Positions 46,217-56,494 of a stretch of 64,000 nucleotides of DNA are shown here, one piece after another. The stretch covers positions 434,001 through 498,000 of the forward strand of contig NZ_CP049157.1 of assembly GCF_011493005.1 (NCBI RefSeq). Reading direction: 5' to 3'. A program made the translations under genes and the position numbers. The notes under the pieces are model-generated. The model was not told the origin of the DNA. It saw nothing but the letters and a program-made list of their open reading frames with translations, and did no database searches. Position 1 is the stretch's first letter. Every line of letters starts with the position of its first letter. Source of the stretch: Caballeronia sp. SBC1. GTDB lineage: Bacteria; Pseudomonadota; Gammaproteobacteria; Burkholderiales; Burkholderiaceae.

Positions 46217-46762
46217 TTAGCGTCCGTTGTTCTTCAGCAGTTCGCGCAGGAATTCCGTCTTGGGTCCCGGACCCCGCCCGGCCGGGGGCGGCGGAGTGAG
46301 TCCCTTTGCTTTCATGAGCGCTTTCGCCCGGAAATAGGCGTACAGCGCATCGTAGACCGGATAGCTTGACTCCAGAATCATCGCGTCGCTGGTGCAATTG
46401 AGCATGATGCCTTCCGAGATTGCCAGCAAGCCGACGGCCACTTGTCCATGGTTGTCGTCGGAAGAAGGCTGATACAAGTCCAGCGCATAGTTAACACCTG
46501 CAGCGATGATTCTCGCGATATCGTCCAAAGCCGGGTCCTTGAGCGAATACTTCTTCAGGACCTTGGCGAAGGTTGTGCCCTCGGCATCGTGCGGACCCAG
46601 GTCAGCGCCATCCAGCGCAAAGGGAATCGCATCTGATGGCACCTCGTCCTGCTTGTCCCAGGGAACAAAGGAAAACTGCGCCTCGTTGTCAACGAAACGC
46701 TTGATCAACCATGGACAAGCCACTCGGTCCAAGTGCACGAAATTCTTTGTGACCCATTTCAT
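46217..46762 (-). CDS. ChrB C-terminal-domain (chromate-resistance-like) protein
   Basis: A 181-residue protein matching the C-terminal domain of ChrB (KNFVHLDRVACPWLIKRFVD; FALDGADLGPH). In ChrB this domain follows a regulatory N-terminal part and is linked to chromate response. Here it stands alone, with no chrA transporter nearby, at the end of a sugar-acid-type gene cluster. Single-domain homologues are common and poorly understood. The last 20 residues are Pro/Gly-rich (PPPPAGRGPGP). The role is uncertain. Confidence 0.75.
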   Translation of the reverse strand: MKWVTKNFVHLDRVACPWLIKRFVDNEAQFSFVPWDKQDEVPSDAIPFALDGADLGPHDAEGTTFAKVLKKYSLKDPALDDIARIIAAGVNYALDLYQPSSDDNHGQVAVGLLAISEGIMLNCTSDAMILESSYPVYDALYAYFRAKALMKAKGLTPPPPAGRGPGPKTEFLRELLKNNGR

Positions 46763-46884
46763 TGGTGTCTCCTTGAGTTAAACCGCCTCCATGAGCGCGT
46801 ACTCTGCCGAACCAGACTCGCCGGACGCCACCGGTAGTTGCATCCAGCATCTTCGTCCGGTGCCCATTACCAACAGCAACAACC

Positions 46885-48735
46885 TCAATGGTTGTCGCGC
46901 GGCACGCCCTTGGTCTGGGCCACCTTCTGGTACTTAACCGCTGGCTTCAGCACCATGCCATTGCCGAGTTGGTCCACCATCTGGCGCTGGATCTCCTGCC
47001 AAGGCGTCTGGCTGGCGGGGATCTTGAATCCGCCCTCCTTGGCGAGGTCAGCGCGCCGCTGCGCCAACTCGTCATCCGGAATCAGGACGTTCGCCGTTCC
47101 CTTCTTCAGGTCAATGCGTACCCGGTCGCCTGTCTTGATCACGGCGAGGCCGCCGCCGGCCGCCGCCTCCGGGGAGCAATTTAGGATGGAAGGTGAGCCC
47201 GACGTGCCAGATTGGCGACCATCGCCAATGCAAGGGAGCGAATGGATCCCTTTCTTGATCAGCGCCGCCGGCGGCTGCATGTTCACTACCTCGGCCGCGC
47301 CCGGATAGCCGATCGGGCCGGTACCGCGCATGATCAGCATGCAGTTCTCGTCAATATCGAGCTGCGGATCGTCGATACGATGGTGGTAGTCCTCCGGACC
47401 GTCGAAGACGATGGCGCGGCCCTCGAAGGCCTCCGGGTCCTTCGGGTTCGAGAGATAGCGCGCCCGGAACTCCTCCGTGATCCCGCTCGTCTTCATCACT
47501 GAGTTGTCGAACAGATTGCCCTTGAGCACGATGAAGCCGGAGTCCTTGCGCAACGGCTTGTCCACCGGGAAGATCACCCTTTCGTCCATGACGGTGGTGC
47601 GCTCGCAGTTCTCGCCTATGGTGCGCCCGTTGACGGTCACCGCATCCTCGTGGATGAGTTTCTTCTTCATCAGTTCGTTGATCACTGCTGGCACGCCACC
47701 CGCTCGATGGTATTCCTCGCCGAGATACTCGCCCGCCGGCTTCAGGTTCACGATCAGCGGCACGTCGCCCCCGACCTTCGCCCAGTCTTCTATGTTCAGC
47801 TCCACGCCGATGTGGCTGGCGATGGCGTTAATGTGGATTGGTGCGTTGGTGGAACCGCCGATCGCGGAGTTGACCACGATGGCATTCTCGAACGCCTTGC
47901 GTGTCAGGATGTCGCTAGGCTTCAGGTCCTCCCAGACCATCTCGACCGCCCGCTTTCCCGTCTCGTAGGCGATCTGCCCGCGCTCGCGATAAGGTGCGGG
48001 AATAGCGGCGCATCCCGGAAGGCTCATGCCAAGCGCCTCGGCCAGCGAGTTCATCGTCGATGCCGTGCCCATCGTGTTGCAGTGACCCACGGAGGGAGCG
48101 GACGACGCGACGATGTCCATGAACTCGTCATAATCGATCTCGCCAGCGGCGAACCGCTCGCGGCTCTTCCAGATGATGGTGCCGGAGCCGGTGCGTTCGC
48201 CCTTCCACCAGCCGTTCAGCATCGGGCCGCCCGAGAGCACGATGGCCGGTATATTCACGGTGGCCGCTGCCATGATGCAAGCAGGAGTCGTCTTGTCGCA
48301 GCCCGTGGTCAGCACCACACCGTCCAGCGGATAGCCATAGAGCACCTCGACGAGACCGAGATAGGCGAGGTTTCGGTCCAGCGCCGCCGTCGGCCGCTTG
48401 CCCGTCTCCTGGATCGGGTGCACCGGGAACTCGAAGCAGTGTCCGCCCGCGGCCGTGATGCCATCGCGAACGCGTTTGGCCAGCTCGAGATGGTGACGGT
48501 TGCAGGGCGACAGGTCCGATCCCGTCTGCGCGATGCCGATGACGGGCTTGCCGGACTGCAGCTCTTCCCGCGTGAGACCGAAGTTCAGATAGCGCTCCAG
48601 ATAAAGCGCCGTCATGGCAGGGTTGTCGGGATTGTCGAACCAGAGCTTGGAACGCAGGTTCGCTGCGGTGAGTCTATTCGGCTTGGCGGCAGGCGCGGCA
48701 ATATCACCGGCGTCAGACTTGTCCTTGTTACTCAT
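46885..48735 (-). CDS. IlvD/Edd-family sugar-acid dehydratase
   Basis: A 616-residue Fe-S dehydratase. Three cysteines typical of the family are Cys78 (SPCNRHH), Cys146 (TTGCDKTTP) and Cys219 (VGHCNTMG). The CDKTTP form and length fit the aldonate group (arabinonate, xylonate, galactonate dehydratases) rather than IlvD itself. The start at MSNKDKSD is eight bases after AGGAG; longer versions overlap the DenD stop. It would convert an aldonate to a 2-keto-3-deoxy acid, a substrate class for HpcH-type aldolases. Confidence 0.88.
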   Translation of the reverse strand: MSNKDKSDAGDIAAPAAKPNRLTAANLRSKLWFDNPDNPAMTALYLERYLNFGLTREELQSGKPVIGIAQTGSDLSPCNRHHLELAKRVRDGITAAGGHCFEFPVHPIQETGKRPTAALDRNLAYLGLVEVLYGYPLDGVVLTTGCDKTTPACIMAAATVNIPAIVLSGGPMLNGWWKGERTGSGTIIWKSRERFAAGEIDYDEFMDIVASSAPSVGHCNTMGTASTMNSLAEALGMSLPGCAAIPAPYRERGQIAYETGKRAVEMVWEDLKPSDILTRKAFENAIVVNSAIGGSTNAPIHINAIASHIGVELNIEDWAKVGGDVPLIVNLKPAGEYLGEEYHRAGGVPAVINELMKKKLIHEDAVTVNGRTIGENCERTTVMDERVIFPVDKPLRKDSGFIVLKGNLFDNSVMKTSGITEEFRARYLSNPKDPEAFEGRAIVFDGPEDYHHRIDDPQLDIDENCMLIMRGTGPIGYPGAAEVVNMQPPAALIKKGIHSLPCIGDGRQSGTSGSPSILNCSPEAAAGGGLAVIKTGDRVRIDLKKGTANVLIPDDELAQRRADLAKEGGFKIPASQTPWQEIQRQMVDQLGNGMVLKPAVKYQKVAQTKGVPRDNH

Positions 48736-48806
48736 ATCCTGTGCTCCTAAGTCAGCCATGTATCTTTGCCTCGCCCCGCAGCTGCGAAGCGAGATATGAA
48801 AAAAAA

Positions 48807-49787
48807 TCAATCCGCAAATTTGCCGCCGAGCTCGTCCTCGATATGCGCGCGCACGATCTCGTCGAAATTGCTCTCGACCTTGAAACCCAGTTCACGCGCC
48901 CGCGTGGCCTCGACCCGCGGTTTAACGCCGACCATGCGCTGGATAAGCTCGTCGGGCTGGCGGCGGATGCGGGCAGCGACCTTCTCTCCGGCAATACGCT
49001 TGAGTGCTGCAATCTGTTCGCCGACCGTGCAGTTGATGCCCGGCATGGTGAGATTGATGCGCGATCCGAGCTGCTCGCGCGTCAGGCTCGCGGCGAGGAC
49101 CAGGAAGCCGACGGCCGAGCGCGGCGAGGCATGTGTGTGCGTGACAGTGTCCGGCACCGGAAGGACCGCCTCTTGCCCTGTCAAAGGCTCGCGAATAATG
49201 CTGGAAAAGAAACCGGAAGCCGCAGCATTTGGCTTACCCGGTCGAACGGAGATCGTAGGTAACCGAATGCCAACGCCGTCGAGAAAACCCCTACGCGTAT
49301 AGTCGGCGAGCAGCAGCTCGCAAATCGCCTTCTGCGTCCCGTAGGAAGTCAGCGGGGTGAGATGGAAATCATCCGTGATCGATGGCGGGAACGGTGCACC
49401 GAAGACCGCGCCGGACGAGCTGAAGATCACCTTCGGACGATAGTCGCTGCCCACCTTGCGAATCGATTCAAACAGATAGCGCGTTCCGTCGAGATTGATC
49501 CGATAGCCCTTCTCAAAATCGCGCTCGGCCTCGCCGGAGACGATGCCAGCGAGATGGAAGATCACGTCCGGCCGCTCGCGAATCGCCTTGTCGCTCTCCC
49601 CCAGCGCCGCGATGTCCGCAGCGGCGATTTCGAACTTGCCGCTGAAACCGGCGGGCTCTGCGGGGACGACAACATCGATGAGTGTCAGCTTGTCGATCGG
49701 CTTGCCGTTCAACCCGCCGTCCTTCACGAGCCGCTCGGTAAGCTTACGCCCGATCATTCCGGCCGCGCCGATGATGAGAATGTGCAT
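48807..49787 (-). CDS. denD: D-erythronate dehydrogenase-like NAD-dependent epimerase/dehydratase
   Basis: A 326-residue extended [13 protein letters not shown] (7-16) binds NAD; the catalytic set is Ser in FSSSGAVFG (122-130), Tyr149 and Lys153 in SYGTQKA. The sequence resembles DenD, which oxidises D-erythronate to 2-oxo-tetronate. The usual partners OtnK, OtnC and OtnI are absent here, so another four- or five-carbon sugar acid, or a uronate, may be the substrate. GAGGGAG lies upstream of the ATG. Confidence 0.75.
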   Translation of the reverse strand: MHILIIGAAGMIGRKLTERLVKDGGLNGKPIDKLTLIDVVVPAEPAGFSGKFEIAAADIAALGESDKAIRERPDVIFHLAGIVSGEAERDFEKGYRINLDGTRYLFESIRKVGSDYRPKVIFSSSGAVFGAPFPPSITDDFHLTPLTSYGTQKAICELLLADYTRRGFLDGVGIRLPTISVRPGKPNAAASGFFSSIIREPLTGQEAVLPVPDTVTHTHASPRSAVGFLVLAASLTREQLGSRINLTMPGINCTVGEQIAALKRIAGEKVAARIRRQPDELIQRMVGVKPRVEATRARELGFKVESNFDEIVRAHIEDELGGKFAD

Positions 49788-49958
49788 TCGATACTCCCTC
49801 TCTCACGATTTCTGTCATTCGCCAGGGCTTGTCCCAGCGATCTCTTCTAAACAAATATGGTATCCGTAGTTTTTTCTATGAACCGGCGGGCGGAAATCGC
49901 CTGCAATGTGCCGAGGCCTCCGATCTTCGCGTATCGGAAGGTATGAGGCACCCGGGAC

Positions 49959-51500
49959 TCACATCATCACTTCGATGAGATACGGCCCTGGCGTCGCCAA
50001 TCCGCGGCTGAGCCCGGCGGCCACCTCTTCCAGCGTCGTTGCGCGTTTTGCCTCTACGCCCATGGAGCGAGCGAGGCCAACCCAATCGAGGTTTGGCCGC
50101 CCGATGTTCAGTAAGTCCATGGTCTTCAGTCCCGGATTTTGTACACCGACATTCACTAGCTCCTGCTTTAAGATCGCGTATTCACGGTTAGCGAAAATCA
50201 ACGTGGTGACGTCGAGACCCTCGCGTGCCTGCGTCCACAGTGACTGAAGCGTAAACATCGCAGAGCCATCGGCCTGGAGACACAGCACCTTGCGATCGGG
50301 ACATGCAATGGCGGCGCCCGTTGCAACTGGCAAGCCGAAGCCGATTGAGCCACCTACATTCTGAAGCCAGTCATGTTGGGGAGAATTCTTCGTTACTGGA
50401 AACAGGCCGCGACCGGACGTCACTGCCTCATCGACAACAATGCACTGCTCCGGAATGAGCGCGCCGATCACGGCAGCCAGACCCGACAAGGTAATGGGAC
50501 CATGTGGCAACAACGGCGGAGCAGCCGCTTCAACTTGCGCATCGGTGCGAGCCCCGATCAGATCCGCGAGTGCCGCTAATGCCTGGACGATGTCTTCGCC
50601 TGGAGCCGCAAGCGTCGTGACAGAGCAGGTTTCCGGAGTCAATACACTCGGCTTGCCGGGATGGGCGAAAAACGCGACGGGCGGCTTTGCCCCCGCCAGC
50701 ACCATGGTGCTCACTTCCTTCAGCGCCGCAACAGCCTGATTGATTGAATACGGCAGGCGCTCAATCGCGAGGCGTCCCGCGCCACGCTCGAATCGTGGAT
50801 TGAAGGTCTCCGCGAGCAGCTGTGCGCCGGTTGCTTTGGCAATGCGGCCGGCATATTTCAGCCCATCGCCAAGCAGCGCCGCATCGCCGAGAAACAACAG
50901 CTTCGGCCCGGGCGCGCGCAACGCTTTGGCCGCGGCCGCGATCGCCCGGTCGTCGACGAGTGCGCGCTTCGGTGGCGGCAAGACCTTGGCCGGCCCGACA
51001 GCTTCGCCCCAGGCTGTATCGGCAGGAAGGATCAGCGTCGCCACGCCGGCAACCGCGCTTTGAGACGCAACGATCGCATCGGCGGCATCCTGCGCCACCG
51101 AGCGCGCATCCGGTGAGGTGCGCACCCATTTCGAGAACGGCCTGGCGGTTCCCTCAACGTCCGACTTGAGTGGTGAGTCATACTGACGATGATAGGTAGT
51201 GTGATCTCCGACGATATTCACGATGGGCGACCGGGCACGTCCCGCATTGTGCAGATTCGGGTTGCCATACGCGAGCCCGGGTCCGAGATGGAGTAATGTC
51301 GCAGCGGGCTTTCCCATCATGCGCGCGTAACCATCGGCCGCGCCGGTCACAACACCCTCGAACAGCCCCAGAACGCAGCGGACTCCCTCGACGCGGTCGA
51401 GCGCAGAGACGAAATGCATCTCGGAGGTACCCGGATTGGTAAAGCAAACATTTACTCCGCCATCCAACAGAGTATGGACCAGGCTTTCAGCTCCATTCAT
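49959..51500 (-). CDS. ThDP-dependent decarboxylase/acetolactate synthase-like enzyme
   Basis: A 513-residue thiamine-diphosphate enzyme. Glu48 (LGLFEGVVTGAADGYARM) activates the cofactor. The metal motif reads ADGSAMFTLQSLWTQAREG with the Asn of ANREY, so the usual first Gly of GDG is Ala. It resembles the acetolactate-synthase-like and benzoylformate-decarboxylase-like group. AAGGA eight bases before the inner ATG makes MNGAESLV the better start. In context it may decarboxylate a 2-keto acid to an aldehyde for the aldehyde dehydrogenase (inference). Confidence 0.85.
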   Translation of the reverse strand: MNGAESLVHTLLDGGVNVCFTNPGTSEMHFVSALDRVEGVRCVLGLFEGVVTGAADGYARMMGKPAATLLHLGPGLAYGNPNLHNAGRARSPIVNIVGDHTTYHRQYDSPLKSDVEGTARPFSKWVRTSPDARSVAQDAADAIVASQSAVAGVATLILPADTAWGEAVGPAKVLPPPKRALVDDRAIAAAAKALRAPGPKLLFLGDAALLGDGLKYAGRIAKATGAQLLAETFNPRFERGAGRLAIERLPYSINQAVAALKEVSTMVLAGAKPPVAFFAHPGKPSVLTPETCSVTTLAAPGEDIVQALAALADLIGARTDAQVEAAAPPLLPHGPITLSGLAAVIGALIPEQCIVVDEAVTSGRGLFPVTKNSPQHDWLQNVGGSIGFGLPVATGAAIACPDRKVLCLQADGSAMFTLQSLWTQAREGLDVTTLIFANREYAILKQELVNVGVQNPGLKTMDLLNIGRPNLDWVGLARSMGVEAKRATTLEEVAAGLSRGLATPGPYLIEVMM

Positions 51501-51551
51501 TACAAAATTCCTTTTCATTTCGATTTCGATCGATAGGATATCTTAGGAGTT

Positions 51552-52346
51552 TCAGTAGGCGGGGAGCCGAACATCGGACAAAGTCTTCTTCATCGCAGCC
51601 ACCTCCTCGGCCGCACGTGTCGCAAGATACCGGCTATCGGTCCCGAGCGTTACGAACTGCCACCCCTGGCTGGCCATTTTCATGGCATAGCTGCTGCTCG
51701 CGTTGTGAAGACCCGCGAACACTTTGTGGCGCTTGCACGCGGCGAGGATAGTTTCAAGTGCCTTTAGAACTGGCTCCTCCGTCTGGTCGACCTTGGGCGT
51801 ACACCCCAGGGTGAGCGACAAATCTGCGGGGCCGACGTACACGCCGTCAATACCAGGCGTGCTCAGGATGTCGTCAATATTCTCCACCGCCTCTTTTGTT
51901 TCGATCATCGGCATCACGACAACAGTGTCGTTCGCATGCTGGGCGTAATCCGAACCAGCATAAAGAGAAGCCCGGATCGGACCGAAGCTGCGGTTGCCTT
52001 GCGGCGCATATCTGCAGGCACGTACAAGCCGCTGCGCTTCATCGCGCGAATTGATCATCGGGCAGATGATTCCGTACGCGCCGGCATCCAGCATTTTCAT
52101 GATTGAGGCTGGATCGTTCCAGGGCACGCGGGCTAGCGGGATCACATTGGTCGTCGAGATCGCCTGAAGCATCGTCACTGCCATCTGGTAATCAATTACC
52201 CCATGCTGCATGTCGATGACGAGAGAATCGAAGCCCTGATGCGCCATCACCTCCGCGGAAAAGCTCGACGGAATCGTTAGCCACCCGTTGGCGACCACGC
52301 CGCCACGGTTCAAGATGGATTTCAAAGTATTCTCGCGCACCGCCAT
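51552..52346 (-). CDS. HpcH/HpaI-family aldolase
   Basis: A 264-residue class II pyruvate aldolase. VIDMQHGVIDYQMA is the first barrel motif (the family usually has DxEHG; here Gln replaces Glu), ARVPWND supplies the catalytic Arg, PMIETKEAVENI the metal Glu, and YVGPADLSLTLG the metal Asp. It would cleave or form 2-keto-3-deoxy acids. The start MAVRENTLKS is supported by AGGAAAAGGAG. It is first of a run with the ThDP enzyme, DenD-like and IlvD/Edd-like genes. Confidence 0.87.
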   Translation of the reverse strand: MAVRENTLKSILNRGGVVANGWLTIPSSFSAEVMAHQGFDSLVIDMQHGVIDYQMAVTMLQAISTTNVIPLARVPWNDPASIMKMLDAGAYGIICPMINSRDEAQRLVRACRYAPQGNRSFGPIRASLYAGSDYAQHANDTVVVMPMIETKEAVENIDDILSTPGIDGVYVGPADLSLTLGCTPKVDQTEEPVLKALETILAACKRHKVFAGLHNASSSYAMKMASQGWQFVTLGTDSRYLATRAAEEVAAMKKTLSDVRLPAY

Positions 52347-52412
52347 GCTCCTTTTCCTAAACCAAATGCGGTCTTTAACTTTCGTCAATGCCCTCAGCTG
52401 CAGAGCATTTCT

Positions 52413-52467
52413 ATTCGAAGCGTATTGCCGGTTCATTCAGCTTGGCCATTCATATAGGACTACAAAT
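52413..52467 (-). promoter_or_regulatory. conserved upstream region of the aldolase operon
   Basis: ATAGGACTACAAAT (52454-52467) and ATTCGAAGCGTAT (52413-52425) lie upstream of the aldolase gene. Both reappear, as reverse complements and in the mirrored order, at 57178-57191 and 57207-57219. Preservation in two places suggests a promoter or operator, perhaps for a GntR-type regulator; the binding protein is unknown. Confidence 0.45.
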
Positions 52468-52563
52468 TTCATTAACCAAAAAATGTAACCATCGCTTAGT
52501 ACGTTGAATCGCATCACTGCGCCAGGAACGACTGGCGTTCCTGGCTTATCGGATCTAAAACAG

Positions 52564-52596
52564 GCAGCGCGCAGGAAGCAGATTCCTGCGCGCTGC
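52564..52596 (-). terminator. intrinsic terminator of the hydantoinase operon
   Basis: GCAGCGCGCAGGAA and TTCCTGCGCGCTGC form a perfect 14-base stem around a five-base loop. On the minus strand it starts six bases after the hyuB stop and is followed by CTGTTTTA. It separates the hydantoinase pair from the aldolase operon. Confidence 0.8.
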
Positions 52597-52601
52597 GACG
52601 C

Positions 52602-54347
52602 TTACGCGACGTTGTGCCTATCCGTTCCACGAAGAACGGCCGTCGCTGTCGGGTCGTACGCCAATGTGATCGGGTCAATGACAACGCCGTAGACATCACG
52701 CGCCGCCTCCGGACTTACCAGCCCCTCTTCGACGTCGAAGACGACGCGCAGAGGATCGCGCGCACGCGGATCTCCGTAGCCGCCCGCCCCGGATGTTCTC
52801 CAACTGAGAACATCGTTGAGCTTCATCTGGTAGGTTCCCTTTGAATTGAGCTGCCGCTCGCCGGGCGTTCCGGGATTAACGAGCGTGACGCCCTTGGTCC
52901 CACTGTGGCCGCCGAAAAGGCCGAACGGAGCGTATTTCACGCGATCGCCCAGGTTGAACAGGTTCACCTTGTCCACCAGGAGTTTCAACTCGCGGCGCAC
53001 ACCACATCCACCGCGGAACGTACCGGCCCCCGCCGAGTCTGGGATCAAACCGAAATGCTCGAAGAGCACGGGTCTGCGGCTCTCCTGCACCTCGATCGGA
53101 ACGTTGCTCGCGTTCGCGGGGAAGGACGTGGCCTCAAGGCCGTCCTTATTCGAGCGTGCACCGACCCCACCCATGGTCAACTCCCAGCAGACAAAGGGCT
53201 GATGCGTCTTGGGATCGAGGCCGCCCAGGATCGGGTTGAACATATGCGCTCCGGCTGCAAGAGCACGCTCCGGCACCGCCTGCGAAAGGGCCGCCATGAC
53301 CACTTCGTAAATGCGCGGCGAGACCACGGCCCGTCCTCCGCAAGGGGCCGGCCGGCGGGCGTTCAGGAAGGACCCTTCTGGAGCCGTTACCGTGATCGCG
53401 CTGATGATCCCCTGGTTCTGCGGCACATTCGGGAGCGTGACGCTTTTTACTGCAGCAACTGAATAGGCCGTCGTGTAGTTGAGATAGCAGTTCATGCCAG
53501 CGTCGCGCTGAGGTCCGCTGCCGGCCCAATCGACCTTGATGCCCGTGCTGGAAATCGTGACGGCCACCTTGAAGAGGACAGGCTCGGTGTCCGGCCCGAC
53601 ATCGTCGATCCAATCCTCATGAACGTAGGTCCCGGGGCGAAGCTCACCTACTGCGCCGACCATAGCCTCCCTACTACGCTTGAGAATCTCGGCCATGCAG
53701 GCGCGCAAGGTCGGCGCTCCGTAGAGCTTCGCGATCTCGCACAGCCGCCGTGCCGCACCCATATTCGATGCATATTGCGCACGGATGTCACCAAGCACGT
53801 CGGAGACGCGGACGTTTGCTTCAATCACCCTGAACATGTCATCGTTCGGCTCACCGCCCGAGTAAAGGCGTGTCGGCATGATGCGCAAGCCTTCCTGATA
53901 GTTGTCGAAAAGACCGACAACACTCTGTGATCCGCTGGCCACGCCGCCAATGTCGATCTGATGCGCGATGTTCACCGCGTACCCAAGAAGGACGCCATCC
54001 AGAAAGGCTGGGGAAACCATGTAGAGGTCGGGAAGATGTCCCGACCCGATTGCAGGATCATTACAGACGATCGCGTCGCCCTCGCGAAGAGACTCAACCG
54101 GAAAGTTCGCGACCATCCGCCGGACCGCAAGCGCCATCGATCCGAGATGGCCCGGGCTGTAATCACCCTGCGAGACGAGATCTCCATCTGGATCGAATAC
54201 CGCAGTGGAGAAGTCCGTGCCTTCCCTGACCGCGACCGAGTAAGCCGTTCGGCTCAGCGTGACACCCATCTCGGCCGCTATCGTAAGCAGTCCGCCCCAA
54301 ATCACGGAGAAGGTGACGGGATCAATTTTGTCTGATGTTGTGCTCAT
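52602..54347 (-). CDS. hyuB: hydantoinase B/oxoprolinase-family subunit
   Basis: A 581-residue HyuB-type protein (SVIWGGLLTIAAEMGVTLSR at the start; FDPDGDLVSQGDYSPGHLGS; PCGGRAVVSPRIYE). Together with HyuA it forms ATP-dependent enzymes such as N-methylhydantoinase, 5-oxoprolinase or acetophenone/acetone carboxylases. Gene order HyuA then HyuB, 28 bases apart, is standard. The substrate cannot be assigned. A strong terminator follows. Confidence 0.88.
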   Translation of the reverse strand: MSTTSDKIDPVTFSVIWGGLLTIAAEMGVTLSRTAYSVAVREGTDFSTAVFDPDGDLVSQGDYSPGHLGSMALAVRRMVANFPVESLREGDAIVCNDPAIGSGHLPDLYMVSPAFLDGVLLGYAVNIAHQIDIGGVASGSQSVVGLFDNYQEGLRIMPTRLYSGGEPNDDMFRVIEANVRVSDVLGDIRAQYASNMGAARRLCEIAKLYGAPTLRACMAEILKRSREAMVGAVGELRPGTYVHEDWIDDVGPDTEPVLFKVAVTISSTGIKVDWAGSGPQRDAGMNCYLNYTTAYSVAAVKSVTLPNVPQNQGIISAITVTAPEGSFLNARRPAPCGGRAVVSPRIYEVVMAALSQAVPERALAAGAHMFNPILGGLDPKTHQPFVCWELTMGGVGARSNKDGLEATSFPANASNVPIEVQESRRPVLFEHFGLIPDSAGAGTFRGGCGVRRELKLLVDKVNLFNLGDRVKYAPFGLFGGHSGTKGVTLVNPGTPGERQLNSKGTYQMKLNDVLSWRTSGAGGYGDPRARDPLRVVFDVEEGLVSPEAARDVYGVVIDPITLAYDPTATAVLRGTDRHNVA

Positions 54348-54375
54348 TGGAATTTCCTCAAATTCTGTGGCGATG

Positions 54376-56442
54376 TCATTGAAGGTCGACGATGATGTTG
54401 CCGGATCCGTCGACCTGCGCGACGCTGTTCGGCAGAATGACGATCGTCGACTCCCGCTCCTCGATCAGTGCAGGCCCCTCGAAACGATCACCACCGCTTA
54501 AGCGGTAACGGTCATAGACTGGACAGTCGGTGAAGCCGTTGGTCTCTGGAAAGTAGACGCGGCGGCTGGGTTTCAGCGCATCCCCTGCGTTCTGTCCGGA
54601 CGAAGCTGTATCGAGGAACGTCAGCTTGGGCAGCTCGATGCGCGCGCTCAACTGCAGCTTGACGAATTCAACACTCTCCGTGCGGGAGAAGGTGCGCTCA
54701 CCGTAAGTCCGTCCGTAGGCAGCGAAGAAGGCTTCGCAAATCGCCACGGGATCCATGGACCCTGCGGGAAGATCGACATTAATCTCGTAGCCTTGGCCGA
54801 TGAAGCGCATATCGGCGCTGCGGGTGAAGTGGATCTCACCATCGAGTGAGCCTGCCAAGGCTTGGCGTCGGCCCTCCTCTTCCAGCAACGCGAAGTCCTG
54901 CTCGACCAGCGCCATATTGCTGTTAGTTGCCTCGACGATCAGCGTGCGGGCCAGATCGAATCGGAGGTCACCCATCAGAAGACCGACGGCGGACTGCACA
55001 CCAGCGCCGGTCGGAAACACGATGCGCGGGCAACCGAGCATGCGCGCAATCCGCGCTCCGTGAATAGGGCCCGCCCCACCGAACGGGATAAACGAGAACT
55101 GGCGCGGATCCTTGCCGCAGCCAACCGAGACGACGCGAGCCGCCTCAGCCATCTGCGCTGTCACGACCTCGAAGATTCCCCACGCCGCCGCGTCCGCATC
55201 AATGCCGAGCTTGTCCCCAATCTGCTCCTGAATGCCCTTGCGAGTTGCGGCAACATCAAGCGACATCTTTCCGCCGAGAAAATAGTCGGGATCGATGTAG
55301 CCCAGTATGAGGTCCGCGTCCGTCACGGTGGGGCGCTTCCCACCGCGCCCATAGCAAATGGGACCCGGCACGCTGCTTGCGCTTTCCGGGCCGACCTTGA
55401 TCGAACCCATCTCAACGCGCGCGATGCTGCCGCCGCCCGATCCGATCTCAACGAGATCGATGGCCGGAATGTCGATAGGAAGACCGCTGTTGCGCTTCAA
55501 GTTAACCATGTCGACTTCGAACTGCCCAGTGAGGGCAGGCTTGCCGTCCTCGATCATGCAGACTTTGGCGGTGGTTCCACCCATATCGAACGAGATGATG
55601 TTCTTGCCTGCCGCCTTCGTGTAGCGAGCCGCTGTCAGGACACCTGCGGCAGGGCCGGACTCGACAATGCGGATCGGGAACTTCCTGACAATCTCGGGGG
55701 TTGCGATGCCACCGTTGGACTGCATAACGAGTAGCTGGCCCTTGTAACCGCGCTCGCGGAGACCGTTGGACAACCTTTCGATATAACGCCGAACCGTCGG
55801 GACGACATAGGCGTTGAGCGACGTGGTGCTTCCGCGCTCGTACTCGCGATAAACCGGTGAAACCTCAGACGAGAGCGTAAGCGCAAGCGAAGGTGCGACC
55901 TCCCTCAGAATCTCCGCGGTCCGCTGCTCGTGGGCAGGGTTGGCATAGCTATGAAGAAAGCAAATACCCACGGACTCGATGCCCTCACTCAGCATCTCGG
56001 CGCCAATGCGACGCACCGCCTCCTCATCCAGCGGCTTGTGCACGCTGCCGTCGAAGAGCATGCGCTCGGCGACTTCCCAGGTGTGCTTACGCCGCACCAC
56101 GGGAGTCGGCCTGTCGACGTTCGTGTCGTAAATCTCGGCACGCCGCTGACGCCCGATGATTTGGACATCGCGGAATCCAGCCGTCGTGAGGAGTGCTGTC
56201 TTTGGCCCGTTACGCTGGATGATCGTGTTAGTCGCGATTGTCGTTGCGTGACGGATGTCAGAGACGTCCGAAACCGTGATCCCTGCCGTGGAGGCCAATT
56301 GCTCGACGCCATCCAGAACGGCCAGCGAGGGGTCGGCCGGTGTCGTCAGAAGCTTAAGAAAATCAATTTGATGATTCCGGTCATTGAACAAAGCGAAATC
56401 CGTGAAAGTGCCGCCAACATCAACTCCTATTCGATAGCTCAT
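54376..56442 (-). CDS. hyuA: hydantoinase A/oxoprolinase-family subunit
   Basis: A 688-residue HyuA-type ATP-using subunit. RIGVDVGGTFTDFALF is the N-terminal phosphate-binding motif of this actin-like fold; NIISFDMGGTTAKVCMIEDG is the second nucleotide motif. It is the first gene of a two-gene operon behind a perfect IclR-type palindrome. A degenerate copy of its first 15 or so codons lies 620 bases away on the other strand. Regulation by IclR ties it to the ABC transporter and ligase operons. Confidence 0.9.
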   Translation of the reverse strand: MSYRIGVDVGGTFTDFALFNDRNHQIDFLKLLTTPADPSLAVLDGVEQLASTAGITVSDVSDIRHATTIATNTIIQRNGPKTALLTTAGFRDVQIIGRQRRAEIYDTNVDRPTPVVRRKHTWEVAERMLFDGSVHKPLDEEAVRRIGAEMLSEGIESVGICFLHSYANPAHEQRTAEILREVAPSLALTLSSEVSPVYREYERGSTTSLNAYVVPTVRRYIERLSNGLRERGYKGQLLVMQSNGGIATPEIVRKFPIRIVESGPAAGVLTAARYTKAAGKNIISFDMGGTTAKVCMIEDGKPALTGQFEVDMVNLKRNSGLPIDIPAIDLVEIGSGGGSIARVEMGSIKVGPESASSVPGPICYGRGGKRPTVTDADLILGYIDPDYFLGGKMSLDVAATRKGIQEQIGDKLGIDADAAAWGIFEVVTAQMAEAARVVSVGCGKDPRQFSFIPFGGAGPIHGARIARMLGCPRIVFPTGAGVQSAVGLLMGDLRFDLARTLIVEATNSNMALVEQDFALLEEEGRRQALAGSLDGEIHFTRSADMRFIGQGYEINVDLPAGSMDPVAICEAFFAAYGRTYGERTFSRTESVEFVKLQLSARIELPKLTFLDTASSGQNAGDALKPSRRVYFPETNGFTDCPVYDRYRLSGGDRFEGPALIEERESTIVILPNSVAQVDGSGNIIVDLQ

Positions 56443-56494
56443 CTTCGCCTCAAAAAGTTAAAAGTCCACCCGACAACCACTTTCTCCGATTAAA

